From NCBI GenBank assembly GCA_947489525.1, contig CANLDW010000005.1:145804-209803 (forward strand): a stretch of 64,000 bases of DNA, given 5' to 3'. Position numbers and translations under genes: made by a program. Below, in pieces: positions 8,602 through 16,957 of the stretch (positions are counted from its first letter, which is position 1; each line of letters starts with the position of its first letter). This DNA is from an uncultured Psychrobacter sp. (GTDB lineage: Bacteria; Pseudomonadota; Gammaproteobacteria; Pseudomonadales; Moraxellaceae). The notes under the pieces are model-generated. The model did not search any database. It was given only the letters and a program-made list of their open reading frames with translations, and was not told where the DNA came from.

Positions 8602-8752
8602 CTATATGTTTGAGTCACTTTAGAAGTGTTATCGTTCAGTGCTGCTGGTATTTATTTTACTTGCGTGCTGTGTCTACGCGGACAGAGGCTGCGCAAAATT
8701 AATACCAGCAGCACGTGGCTGAATATGTCAGTTTTATCTGGGATTGACTATA
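8602..8752. repeat. Imperfect palindromic repeat, copy 2 (between pqqB and pqqC)
   Basis: Inner arms GTGCTGCTGGTATT (8639-8652) and AATACCAGCAGCAC (8701-8714) are a perfect 14-bp inverted repeat around a 48-base GC-richer core. Outer ends CTATATG (8602) and ATTGACTATA (8743-8752) mirror those of copy 1 at 6809-6970. It sits inside the pqq operon, so it will be transcribed and could form a long hairpin affecting pqqB/pqqC expression. Confidence 0.72.
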
Positions 8753-8783
8753 AACTAAGAACAGCAATCGTAAGGTAAAGACA

Positions 8784-9539
8784 ATGCAAGAAAAAACAGT
8801 ACTTAGCGTAGAGGAATTTGAACAAGCGATTTTGGCTAAAGGTCAGTATTATCATATTTACCATCCCTTTCATATTATGATGCATGAAGGGCGCGCAACG
8901 CAGCAGCAGATTCAAGCTTGGGTGGCAAATCGGTTTTACTATCAGATCAACATTCCTCTAAAAGATGCGGCTATTATGGCCAATTGCCCTGATCACCGTG
9001 TACGCCAAGAGTGGATTCAGCGCATGATTGATCAAGATGGGGTTTATCCTGATGGTGGTGGCCGTGAAGCGTGGTTGGGTCTTGCCGAAGCGGTGGGTCT
9101 GACCCGCGCGCAAGTGATCTCCGAAGAGCTAGTATTACCCGGGGTGCGCTTCGCTGTCGATGCTTATGTCAATTTTGCGCGGCGTGCGACGTGGCGCGAG
9201 GCTGCCAGTAGCTCACTTACCGAGCTATTTGCCCCGCAAATTCATCAGTCGCGCCTAGAGTCTTGGCCCCAGCATTATCCTTGGATCAAAGAGCAAGGCT
9301 ATACCTATTTTCGCTCGCGTCTTGATCAAGCTCGCCGCGATGTTGAGCATGGTCTTACCATTACCTTAGACTCCTTTAAAACCGCTAAAGAGCAACAGCG
9401 TATGCTGGAGATTTTGCAATTTAAGCTCGATATTTTGTGGACGATATTGGATGCTTTAAGCCTAGCTTATGTACATAATCAAGCCCCTTACCAAAGCGTA
9501 ACCGCTGACAAGGTTTGGCATAGAGGACTGTTCAAATGA
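8784..9539 (+). CDS. pqqC: Pyrroloquinoline-quinone synthase PqqC
   Basis: PqqC performs the final ring closure and eight-electron oxidation to PQQ using O2, as a cytosolic all-helical cofactor-free oxidase. The 251-aa protein matches the family length and shows the conserved [41 protein letters not shown] and [12 protein letters not shown] segments, including the histidines and arginines of the active-site pocket. Its stop overlaps the pqqD start by 4 bases. A palindromic repeat precedes it; TAAGGT lies 8 bases before the ATG. Confidence 0.96.
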   Translation: MQEKTVLSVEEFEQAILAKGQYYHIYHPFHIMMHEGRATQQQIQAWVANRFYYQINIPLKDAAIMANCPDHRVRQEWIQRMIDQDGVYPDGGGREAWLGLAEAVGLTRAQVISEELVLPGVRFAVDAYVNFARRATWREAASSSLTELFAPQIHQSRLESWPQHYPWIKEQGYTYFRSRLDQARRDVEHGLTITLDSFKTAKEQQRMLEILQFKLDILWTILDALSLAYVHNQAPYQSVTADKVWHRGLFK

Positions 9540-9832
9540 GTTTACCTGTTAATTTACCTGAGCTGGATTTATCCCTTGTGCCCACATGGCGTCCGGGATA
9601 TCGGTTTCAGTTTGAGCCGGCGCAGGATGCTTATGTATTGCTCTACCCTGAAGGCATGATCAAACTCAATGAGAGCGCAGGTATCATTGGGCAGTATATC
9701 GATGGTCAAGCTTCTATCGCTGAAATTATTGATAAGGTACAAGCCCTGTTTGGTGAGGTGCCTGAAATTAAGCAAGATATTATTGAATACATGCTGGTGG
9801 CGCAGCGTGAACATTGGATTGATTTATTATGA
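9536..9832 (+). CDS. pqqD: PqqA-binding chaperone PqqD
   Basis: PqqD is the small RiPP recognition element that binds PqqA and presents it to PqqE. The 98-aa protein has [23 protein letters not shown] at the N-terminal part, [15 protein letters not shown] in the centre and a helical C-terminus, the winged-helix PqqD pattern. It overlaps pqqC by 4 bases and pqqE by 4 bases, so pqqC-D-E are translationally coupled. Confidence 0.94.
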   Translation: MSLPVNLPELDLSLVPTWRPGYRFQFEPAQDAYVLLYPEGMIKLNESAGIIGQYIDGQASIAEIIDKVQALFGEVPEIKQDIIEYMLVAQREHWIDLL

Positions 9833-11010
9833 CCACTTCTGTCGGGCTGCCGCTCTGGCTCCTTGCTGAGCTGACCTATCGCTGCCCCCTGCAATGCCCT
9901 TATTGCTCCAACCCTGTTGATTATGCTCAGTATAAACAGGAGCTTACCACGCAAGAATGGTTTGACGTCTTTGATCAGGCGCGGCAACTGGGCGCGGTGC
10001 AGCTTGGGTTTTCTGGCGGCGAACCCCTCGTTCGTCAAGATTTAGAAGACTTGGTCGCTTATGCCCATCATCAAGGTTTTTATACCAACTTAATCACCTC
10101 AGGTATGGGCTTGAATGAGGCCCGAATTGCAAAATTAAAAGCAGCGGGTCTAGATCATATTCAAATCAGTTTCCAAGCGAGCGATCCCACAGTGAACAAT
10201 GCCTTGGCAGGGTCAAAACGCGCCTTTGAGCAAAAGTATCAGATGGCGCAACTGGTCAAGCAGTACGACTATCCGATGGTGCTCAACTTCGTCATTCATC
10301 GGCAAAACATCGATCAGATTGAGCAGATTATTGAGCTGTGTTTGGAGCTGGAAGCCGATACCGTGGAGCTCGCTATTTGTCAATTTTACGGCTGGGCGTT
10401 TGAGAATTTGCAAGGGTTATTGCCTACCCAAGCGCAGTTAGTACGCGCCGAACGTATCACCAATGAGTACAGGCAAAAGATCGCCGAGCAAAACATTAAG
10501 TGTAAACTTATTTTTGTGGTGCCGGACTATTATGAGGAGCGCCCAAAAGCCTGTATGGATGGTTGGGGTAAGATTTTCTTAACCGTGGCACCCGATGGCA
10601 CCGCACTGCCCTGCCATGCTGCTTGCCAATTACCCATAGACTTTCCGAATGTCCGAGATAGCAATCTGGCAGATATTTGGTATCAGTCGGCAAGCTTTAA
10701 TCAGTTTCGCGGTGACGACTGGATGCCTGATATCTGTCAAAACTGTGAGGACAAAGCGCGCGATTATGGTGGCTGCCGCTGTCAAGCGTTTATGCTCACA
10801 GGGGACGCGAGCAATGCCGATCCGGTCTGCGGCAAATCGCCTTATCATCATCTCATTGAAGCGGCGCGTGCAAACAGCGCCGCGCCTGTACCGTTTGAGG
10901 ATTTACGCTTTCGCAATCCCAAAAACTCTAAGCGGCTCACTGAAAAACTATTAAATGACAAATCATTGACTAAAAAACAGATGATTCCTACGCGTACCCT
11001 AATAGATTAA
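9829..11010 (+). CDS. pqqE: Radical SAM PqqA peptide cyclase PqqE
   Basis: PqqE forms the C-C bond between Glu and Tyr of PqqA. The N-terminal radical SAM motif is CPLQCPYC (CX3CX2C, residues ~19-26), followed by [12 protein letters not shown] (SAM-binding GGE). The C-terminal SPASM region has [24 protein letters not shown] and GGCRCQAF, the ligands of auxiliary Fe-S clusters. At 393 aa it is slightly longer than typical (~380) because of a Lys/Thr-rich tail after RFRNPK. The next gene, an M19 dipeptidase, starts 10 bases downstream. Confidence 0.96.
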   Translation: MTTSVGLPLWLLAELTYRCPLQCPYCSNPVDYAQYKQELTTQEWFDVFDQARQLGAVQLGFSGGEPLVRQDLEDLVAYAHHQGFYTNLITSGMGLNEARIAKLKAAGLDHIQISFQASDPTVNNALAGSKRAFEQKYQMAQLVKQYDYPMVLNFVIHRQNIDQIEQIIELCLELEADTVELAICQFYGWAFENLQGLLPTQAQLVRAERITNEYRQKIAEQNIKCKLIFVVPDYYEERPKACMDGWGKIFLTVAPDGTALPCHAACQLPIDFPNVRDSNLADIWYQSASFNQFRGDDWMPDICQNCEDKARDYGGCRCQAFMLTGDASNADPVCGKSPYHHLIEAARANSAAPVPFEDLRFRNPKNSKRLTEKLLNDKSLTKKQMIPTRTLID

Positions 11011-11019
11011 CAATAATGG

Positions 11020-12090
11020 ATGAACATGAATACTCAGCCTGTCATCTTTGATGGCCACATTTTTGATGGACATAACGACTTATTGACCCGCCTTTGGTTG
11101 AGTGCATCCGCTGATCCGGTGCATGATTTCATTTATGGCACGCTACCGGGGCATTTAGACTTACGGCGTTGCCGGCAAGCGGGCTGGATGGGCGGGTTGT
11201 TCTCTATTTTTTTGCCGCCATTTGCTTATGTTAAACAGAACCATCCAGATAAGTTGTCTACTGCTTCAGAGTCAGATTTTACGCCGCAGCAAATCGTTGA
11301 TATTTGCTGCACGCAATTGCAGCTTGCCGAGCAATTACAAAATCGCTCTGAGGGTCAGATTCAAATTTGTACTACGCTTGCACAAATTAAGGACTGCCTG
11401 CGCAATCAACAATTAGCCATCGTTCTGCACTTAGAGGGCGCGGAAGCTTTAGCCATTAATCCTGAATTATTAGATGTGTTTTATGACGCTGGACTTAGAA
11501 GTATTGGTCCGCTTTGGAATAGAAAAACTATCTTTGGTGATGGTCTAAATGCCTCTTTCCCGCATTCTCCAAATACGGGATCGGGTCTCACCGAACAAGG
11601 CAAAGACCTTGTTGTAGCCTGTCATAAAAAGCAAATGATCATTGATGTCGCGCATATGAATGAGCGCGCGTTTTGGGACACTGCTGAGATTATCAATCAG
11701 CCTCTTGTCGCCACCCATTCCAATACGCATGCTTTATGTCCGCAGGCCAGAAATTTGACTGATCGACAACTGGTCGCCATTAAAGATAGCGGCGGTCTCG
11801 TTGGGGTCAATTTTGATGTGGCTTTTTTGCGTAGCGACGGGCAGCGCGATACGCAAACCTCGCTTGATGTCATCGTCGATCATCTTGCTTATTTACTCGA
11901 TCATTTAGGCGAGGATCAGGTAGGATTTGGTTCAGATTTTGATGGCTGTCTGTTGCCCGATGAACTAGCGGATGTCAGCGACATGGATAAGCTGCTTGAA
12001 CGGATGCAACAACGACACTTTTCTAATGAACTTATTGAAAAAATTACGGCAAAAAATTGGTTTAAAGTTTTGGATAAGATATGGCAGTGA
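11020..12090 (+). CDS. M19-family membrane dipeptidase in the pqq operon
   Basis: A 356-aa zinc dipeptidase of the renal dipeptidase (peptidase M19) family: FDGHNDLLTRLW gives the HxD metal motif, HLEGAEAL the bridging glutamate, DVAHMNERAFWD and ATHSNTHALCP two histidine ligand sites, and VGFGSDFDG the C-terminal aspartate motif. No clear signal peptide is visible, so it may act in the cytosol. It starts 10 bases after pqqE, hence it is part of the pqq transcript. Dipeptidases of this type occur in some pqq clusters (called pqqM in pseudomonads). A role in clearing PqqA fragments or releasing the Glu-Tyr product is an inference. Confidence 0.88.
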   Translation: MNMNTQPVIFDGHIFDGHNDLLTRLWLSASADPVHDFIYGTLPGHLDLRRCRQAGWMGGLFSIFLPPFAYVKQNHPDKLSTASESDFTPQQIVDICCTQLQLAEQLQNRSEGQIQICTTLAQIKDCLRNQQLAIVLHLEGAEALAINPELLDVFYDAGLRSIGPLWNRKTIFGDGLNASFPHSPNTGSGLTEQGKDLVVACHKKQMIIDVAHMNERAFWDTAEIINQPLVATHSNTHALCPQARNLTDRQLVAIKDSGGLVGVNFDVAFLRSDGQRDTQTSLDVIVDHLAYLLDHLGEDQVGFGSDFDGCLLPDELADVSDMDKLLERMQQRHFSNELIEKITAKNWFKVLDKIWQ

Positions 12091-12138
12091 TCGTTATCTA
12101 TGCTAATTTATAATTATGTAAGCGATGGACACCGACCT

Positions 12139-12906
12139 ATGGATATCGAAAACGACACTGCCAATCAAATAGACATCATCTACGAAGATGACTCTCTAGT
12201 AGCGATTAATAAAGACGCGGGGTTACTCGTGCATCGCAGTTGGCTGGATAAAGGCGAGACGCGCTTTGCCATGCAGCTCACTCGCGATGCGGTAGGGTGT
12301 CGTGTCTATCCGGTGCATAGGTTAGATAAGCCGACATCTGGGGTATTACTCTTTGCCAAAAGCTCAGCCGTGGCGCGTAGCCTTGGCGAAGCTTTTACTG
12401 AGCACCGAGTGACTAAGCAGTATTTAGCGGCAGTACGTGGTTATATGCCTGAGCAAGGGACTATTGACTATGCGCTGAGCTTCAAGCCTGACGCCATTGC
12501 CGACAAGTTTGCTAACGTAGACAAACCCGCGCAAGAGGCTGTGACCCATTGGCAATGTTTAGCGCAAATTGAGCTGCCCTTTGCGGTATCAAAAAAGCAT
12601 GATACAACGCGCTATAGTCTCGTGCGCTTAACCCCTGAGACGGGACGCAAGCATCAGTTAAGACGGCACATGAGACATATCTTTCATCATATCGTCGGTG
12701 ATACCAGCCACGGTGACGGACGACATAATCGCTTTTTTCGGAATCAATATGGTTGCGAGCGTATGCTACTGCATGCCCAGACGTTAGCGCTGAACCATCC
12801 CGTTACGGGCGCGCCCTTGCTCTTAAAAGCAAGGTTGGATGGGCAGTGGATGCGTATTTTAGAGGCGTTTGATTGGGTGGAGAGTGCTGAGGTTAAAACG
12901 ACCTAG
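12139..12906 (+). CDS. truC: tRNA pseudouridine(65) synthase TruC
   Basis: TruC converts U65 in some tRNAs to pseudouridine. The protein shows VAINKDAGLLVHRSWLD at the N-terminus and HRLDKPTSGVLLFAKS, which contains the catalytic Asp of the RluA/TruC family, then PETGRKHQLRRHMRHI and the typical HGDGRHNRFFR segment. The ATG at 12139 (TGGA about 9 bases upstream) gives 255 aa; an ATG at 12100 would add 13 residues but has no ribosome site. It follows the dipeptidase on the same strand without a clear terminator. Confidence 0.92.
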   Translation: MDIENDTANQIDIIYEDDSLVAINKDAGLLVHRSWLDKGETRFAMQLTRDAVGCRVYPVHRLDKPTSGVLLFAKSSAVARSLGEAFTEHRVTKQYLAAVRGYMPEQGTIDYALSFKPDAIADKFANVDKPAQEAVTHWQCLAQIELPFAVSKKHDTTRYSLVRLTPETGRKHQLRRHMRHIFHHIVGDTSHGDGRHNRFFRNQYGCERMLLHAQTLALNHPVTGAPLLLKARLDGQWMRILEAFDWVESAEVKTT

Positions 12907-13052
12907 AATTTAGGTTTTATCTTAAAAGATTATATCAAAGCGCATAGGTTGAATGGAGCCTACAACTCCCAACGAATGCCACTGAGCCTAGAATCAGCTC
13001 ATTACCCTCTACTATATAATAACCTTTTATCTCAAACTTCTTAATATAGTAT

Positions 13053-13871
13053 TTAAACCAACGCCTTATAAAGAAAATAGATCCCAACCACAACTAACAG
13101 TACTGCAAAGCACTTCTTTAATAGCTCAGGCGATAGGATATGCGCGACTTTTGCGCCCAGCTTCGCCGTGACAAAGCTCATACTAGCGATGCCCAAAAAA
13201 GCATAAATGTGCACAAAGCCAATGGTATTTGGCACATCGACGTGCTGCTGCATACCAAAGAACATAAAGCCGAGCGCGCCTGCGATAGCAATTGGCAGAC
13301 CACACGCTGCGGAGGTGCCGACCGCCTTTTGCATAACGACCCCATAGCGCGTGAGATAAGGCACGGTCAAGCTGCCACCGCCAATCCCAAAGATAGCAGA
13401 GGCGATACCGATAACGCCGCCTGCTGCAAGCTGCTTGGGCTTAGACGGTAGTACGACAGGCGCATGGTTTGTATCATTAGCGTTAGCACGCCTTTTACCG
13501 GCGGTAAACATTCTATAAGCGACCCAAATTAAGAACACCCCAACGATGAGCTGTAGATACAGTCCAGAGAGCAGCCCTGCAATCCCTGCACCAAAAAAAC
13601 AACCCAGCGCGAGACCCGGGGCAAGATTTTTGAACACCGGCCAAATCACTGCGCCTTTTTTATTGTGCGCCATCAAGGAGCTAATAGAGGTCACAATAAT
13701 GGTCGCAAGCGATGTGCCCAGCGCCAGATGCATGATGTTATCAGCAGGATAGCCCATTTGGGTAAAGACGATAAATAATAGCGGTACGATGATCGTGCCC
13801 CCGCCCACACCGAACAGCCCAGCGGCAAAACCTGCCAGCGCGCCTATGACTAAAAATATAAGTAATTCCAC
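13053..13871 (-). CDS. TSUP-family anion exporter (TauE/SafE)
   Basis: 272-aa integral membrane protein with about eight hydrophobic helices arranged as two halves. Each half carries the diagnostic glycine-rich loop: GFAAGLFGVGGGTIIVPLLF near the N-terminus and GIASAIFGIGGGSLTVPYLT at about residue 155. Such proteins move sulfite, sulfoacetate or other organosulfur anions across the inner membrane. It ends at the left edge of a minus-strand group with flavin reductase, MesD and MesX, but a 71-base gap separates it, so co-transcription is only possible. Substrate unknown; a link to sulfur/methionine metabolism is an inference. Confidence 0.88.
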   Translation of the reverse strand: MELLIFLVIGALAGFAAGLFGVGGGTIIVPLLFIVFTQMGYPADNIMHLALGTSLATIIVTSISSLMAHNKKGAVIWPVFKNLAPGLALGCFFGAGIAGLLSGLYLQLIVGVFLIWVAYRMFTAGKRRANANDTNHAPVVLPSKPKQLAAGGVIGIASAIFGIGGGSLTVPYLTRYGVVMQKAVGTSAACGLPIAIAGALGFMFFGMQQHVDVPNTIGFVHIYAFLGIASMSFVTAKLGAKVAHILSPELLKKCFAVLLVVVGIYFLYKALV

Positions 13872-13942
13872 AGGATAATGACTTCTTAATTAAGGGTAAT
13901 GTAATTAGGAGACGGTGTAGCGCGTCTCACGATTTAAGTAAA

Positions 13943-14503
13943 CTATAAGGTCTCAATGTGCTTGACTTGACCGACATGATGATACGCACGGTTAAAGTAG
14001 ACTAAGCTTTCCCCAGTACTAGCATCAGTACTGACATCCGTACCGTCATAAGTGTCGTCATCAATGCTATTTTTTGGATCAGCATGCCTGATACCGACCA
14101 CTCGGCACATAAATACACTGTGCGTACCGACCTCAGTGATGTCCTCAATGATACAATCAAAACTGACTAGGGCATCTTGCAGGATAGGCGCTCCTGTTGC
14201 AAGCGTCGTCCAAGAACCATGTGCAAATCTATCTTGGGTGCTCAAGTTGGAGGCAAAAGCATTGGATAGTGCTTCATGCTGCGCGCCTAATACATTAACG
14301 CTTAGGATTTTATTATCAATAAAATGACCGTGCGAGCGCGCCGCCTGATTCATACAGACCAGCAAAGTTGGTGGGCTATCGGTGACGCTACATACCGCCG
14401 AGGCGGTAAAGCCATACAGACCCGCTGCGCCCTTGGTCGTGATCACATTGACGGCGGCTGCAAGCAGCGACATGGCGTCTCTAAAGTCGGTCGCTTCAAT
14501 CAT
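13943..14503 (-). CDS. Flavin reductase-domain protein linked to MesX/MesD
   Basis: A 186-aa NAD(P)H:FMN oxidoreductase of the RutF/HpaC-like flavin reductase domain family: FRDAMSLLAAAVNVITTKGA at the N-terminus, GFTASAVCSVTDSPPTLLVC (FMN-binding) next, SVNVLGAQHEALSNAFA, and a C-terminal YFNRAYHHVG. A GTG at 14542 would add 13 residues; the ATG at 14503 preceded by GAGAG is the better start. It lies 76 bases downstream of mesD on the same strand. Its neighbours suggest it feeds reduced flavin to the oxygen-dependent MesX/MesD methionine synthase; this is inferred from conserved gene neighbourhood. Confidence 0.85.
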   Translation of the reverse strand: MIEATDFRDAMSLLAAAVNVITTKGAAGLYGFTASAVCSVTDSPPTLLVCMNQAARSHGHFIDNKILSVNVLGAQHEALSNAFASNLSTQDRFAHGSWTTLATGAPILQDALVSFDCIIEDITEVGTHSVFMCRVVGIRHADPKNSIDDDTYDGTDVSTDASTGESLVYFNRAYHHVGQVKHIETL

Positions 14504-14579
14504 AATATCGCTCTCAAATTTATCCCAGCTAACTGAGGTCACGCTTAGGCGTATACAAGCAGTGAGGGGCTAATAAATG

Positions 14580-15608
14580 CTAAGCCGTCAGCTCTTGGCG
14601 CACCATATCCGCGCCCGCGCTTAACGCCGCAAGCTTACCGCGTGCCACCTGCCGTGACAAGGGCGCCATGCCGCAATTGGTAGAGGGGTACAGCTTATCG
14701 GCATCGACAAATTGTAGCGCTCTACGTAGCGTATCAGCCACCGCCTCGGCAGTCTCAACCTCATTAGTAGCGACATCGATCGCGCCCAGCATCACTTTTT
14801 TACCGCGAATCAGCTCAATCAGCTCCATCGGTACGTGCGAGTTTTTGGATTCAAGCGAGATGATATCTACGTTAGACTGTTGCAATTTTGGAAACACGGC
14901 CTCGTATTGACGCCATTCAGAACCTAGGGTCTTTTTCCAATCATTATTGGCTTTGATGCCGTAGCCATAGCAAATATGAATGGCCGTTTCACACTTTAAG
15001 CCTTCAATAGCACGCTCTAGGGTTGCCATACCCCAGTCATTGACATCATCGAAGAACACATTAAAGGCCGGCTCATCGAACTGAATAATATCAACCCCTG
15101 CCGCCTCTAAATCGCGCGCTTCTTGATTGAGAATCTGGGCAAACTCCCACGCCAGTTTTTCGCGGCTCTTATAGTGACCATCATACAGCGTATCTATCAT
15201 GGTCATCGGTCCTGGCAGCGCCCACTTAATCGGCTGCTCGGTTTGCGCGCGCAAAAAAGCGGCATCATCCACAAACACAGGCTTTGGACGGCTGACGCTA
15301 CCAACGACGGACGGCACGCTCGCCTCATAACGGTCACGGATTTTGACCGTTTCGCGCTGCGTAAAATCAACGCCATCCAAATGCTCGATAAAGGTGGTGA
15401 CAAAGTGCTGACGCGTCTGCTCGCCATCGCTGACGATATCGATGCCAGCGTGCGCTTGCTCTTGTAAGGTCAATCGCAGCGCATCGCGTTTGGCTTCAAT
15501 GAGCGCATCGCCGTCCAGCGCCCAAGGTGACCAAATCTTTTCAGGTTCTGCCAGCCATGAGGGTTTGGGCAAGCTTCCTGCAGTTGAAGTTGGTAATAAT
15601 ATATCCAT
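14580..15608 (-). CDS. mesD: Folate-independent core methionine synthase (MesD-type)
   Basis: 342-aa protein corresponding to only the C-terminal catalytic barrel of MetE (full MetE is ~750 aa). It starts LLPTSTAGSLPKPSWL, has DGEQTRQHFVTTF and DIIQFDEPAFNV, and ends TNCGMAPLSRQVARGKL. HICYGYG supplies the His-x-Cys zinc ligands, and TNCGM the distal Cys. It lacks the folate-binding N-terminal half. Together with the adjacent DUF1852 gene (mesX) it matches the MesD group of folate-independent, oxygen-requiring methionine synthases known from Acinetobacter relatives. Methyl donor is not known. It sits 45 bases downstream of mesX (operon). Confidence 0.85.
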   Translation of the reverse strand: MDILLPTSTAGSLPKPSWLAEPEKIWSPWALDGDALIEAKRDALRLTLQEQAHAGIDIVSDGEQTRQHFVTTFIEHLDGVDFTQRETVKIRDRYEASVPSVVGSVSRPKPVFVDDAAFLRAQTEQPIKWALPGPMTMIDTLYDGHYKSREKLAWEFAQILNQEARDLEAAGVDIIQFDEPAFNVFFDDVNDWGMATLERAIEGLKCETAIHICYGYGIKANNDWKKTLGSEWRQYEAVFPKLQQSNVDIISLESKNSHVPMELIELIRGKKVMLGAIDVATNEVETAEAVADTLRRALQFVDADKLYPSTNCGMAPLSRQVARGKLAALSAGADMVRQELTA

Positions 15609-15653
15609 GTTGTCTCATCTTTTGTAACGTAATATTTAATATCTAAAGCTCTA

Positions 15654-16655
15654 TTAAGCCACTTGTTCATCAGCGCTTTTGTCTATCGCAAAGCCGGCTG
15701 CCCACTCATTTAGAATATCCTGATAAGGGACAATAAACGTCTCTTCGGTGAATTTGCCTTGCTTCACTGCCAGCTGGCTGCGTTCCTCACGGTCATACAC
15801 CACTTGCGTCTTTGAGTAGTCTTGGTAATTGAGACTGGGCTGATAGACCGCGCCTGCTCTGGAGTTGGCATTATAAATCTCAGGGCGATAAATCTTCTGG
15901 AACGTCTCCATCGTCGCAATCGCACTAATCAGCTCAAGATCGCTGTAGTCGCTAAGCAAATCACCGGCGAAATAAAATGCGAATGGCGCCACGCTTCCTG
16001 TCGGCATAAAGTAGCGCACAGTAAGACCCATCTTATGGAAATAATCATCGGTTAACGAATACGCATCCTGCTGGTATTCCACCCCTAATACCGGATGCTG
16101 GTTGCCCGTACGCACATAGGTTCTCTTACTGGACACACTCAAGCAAATCACCGGCTGCTTATCAAACTGAGATTGGTAAGCATCTGAACGTAATAAATGC
16201 TGAAACAGCTTGCCATGGAGCACACCAAACTCCGCTGGCGGCTTTGATTCTGGATGGTTGGCAAAATGCGCTGGTAGTACCACACTAAAATCATAATCGC
16301 GCACGTAGGATGAGAAGCTATTGCCGACCATACCGCTGATACGGGAGTTATCCTTGTGATCGACAATCGTGGTTTGTAGCATCTCGATACTGGGGAAAGT
16401 ATGACCGTCGCCTGCCACGTCTAAGTCTGCTGAGATGATATCCACTTCGACCGAATAACGATCGGCGTTGGGATTGTCCCAATGCGCTAAATCATTAAAG
16501 CGGTTGTTAATCATTTTCAAGGTTTTGCGTAAGTTGTCTTGACGACTTGCGCCGCGTGCCAAGTTGGCGAAATTCGTCGTCAACCGCGTGCTGTCGGCAG
16601 GCTGATAGTGTTCATCAAAACGTATGCTTGAGATGGAATAGGTAAATGCACTCAT
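15654..16655 (-). CDS. mesX: DUF1852 protein MesX, partner of MesD
   Basis: 333-aa DUF1852 protein, the obligate partner of MesD-type methionine synthases; probably an oxygenase-like or flavin-dependent subunit of unknown chemistry. It begins MSAFTYSISSIRFDEHYQ and contains TNFANLARGASRQDNL and LSVSSKRTYVRTGNQHPVLG, the conserved family blocks. An upstream in-frame ATG at 16730 would add 25 residues, but AGAGGA lies 7 bases before the ATG at 16655, which fixes that start. It heads a mesX-mesD-flavin reductase operon, with a MetR-type box about 105 bases upstream. Confidence 0.85.
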   Translation of the reverse strand: MSAFTYSISSIRFDEHYQPADSTRLTTNFANLARGASRQDNLRKTLKMINNRFNDLAHWDNPNADRYSVEVDIISADLDVAGDGHTFPSIEMLQTTIVDHKDNSRISGMVGNSFSSYVRDYDFSVVLPAHFANHPESKPPAEFGVLHGKLFQHLLRSDAYQSQFDKQPVICLSVSSKRTYVRTGNQHPVLGVEYQQDAYSLTDDYFHKMGLTVRYFMPTGSVAPFAFYFAGDLLSDYSDLELISAIATMETFQKIYRPEIYNANSRAGAVYQPSLNYQDYSKTQVVYDREERSQLAVKQGKFTEETFIVPYQDILNEWAAGFAIDKSADEQVA

Positions 16656-16760
16656 AATAATAGTCCTCTGCTTTGATCGGTAATGTTCAATCAAATCTTG
16701 TATGAGCACATCATACCGAAGGCTTAACATGAATAAAAACGATAGTATTTTAATAAAAGA

Positions 16761-16773
16761 TGAATATTATTCA
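16761..16773. promoter_or_regulatory. MetR-type operator upstream of mesX
   Basis: TGAATATTATTCA exactly fits the TGAA-N5-TTCA consensus of MetR, the LysR-family activator of methionine synthase genes, and is a perfect inverted repeat around the central base. It lies 106 bases upstream of the mesX ATG on the side expected for an activator site. Confidence 0.65.
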
Positions 16774-16870
16774 TGTTACTGAGCAAGTGTAGAGGAGCAG
16801 ACGTCTTAACAGTACTCGCAAAATCTTAAGTTTATATAACATTTGCTATCAAAGCACAGAATGCTAAAAT

Positions 16871-16890
16871 CCGTTTTATTATTAGAACGG
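16871..16890. promoter_or_regulatory. 20-bp inverted repeat before the AGCS symporter gene
   Basis: CCGTTTTATTATTAGAACGG is a near-perfect palindrome (9 of 10 pairs), with CCGTT/AACGG ends, 68 bases upstream of the symporter ATG. No T tract follows, so an operator is more likely than a terminator. The regulator is unknown. Confidence 0.4.
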
Positions 16891-16957
16891 ATCAGCAGTC
16901 GACAGGTTTTGCACTCTATCCTACCGGACGTACCATCTCATTGCACAAGGCTAGATT

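Larger units (their letters stand above)
16656..16957. other. Divergent promoter region mesX / alanine symporter
   Basis: 302 bases without a gene. It contains the MetR box (16761-16773) and a 20-bp inverted repeat at 16871-16890; the remainder is AT-rich with no ORF seen. Confidence 0.55.
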
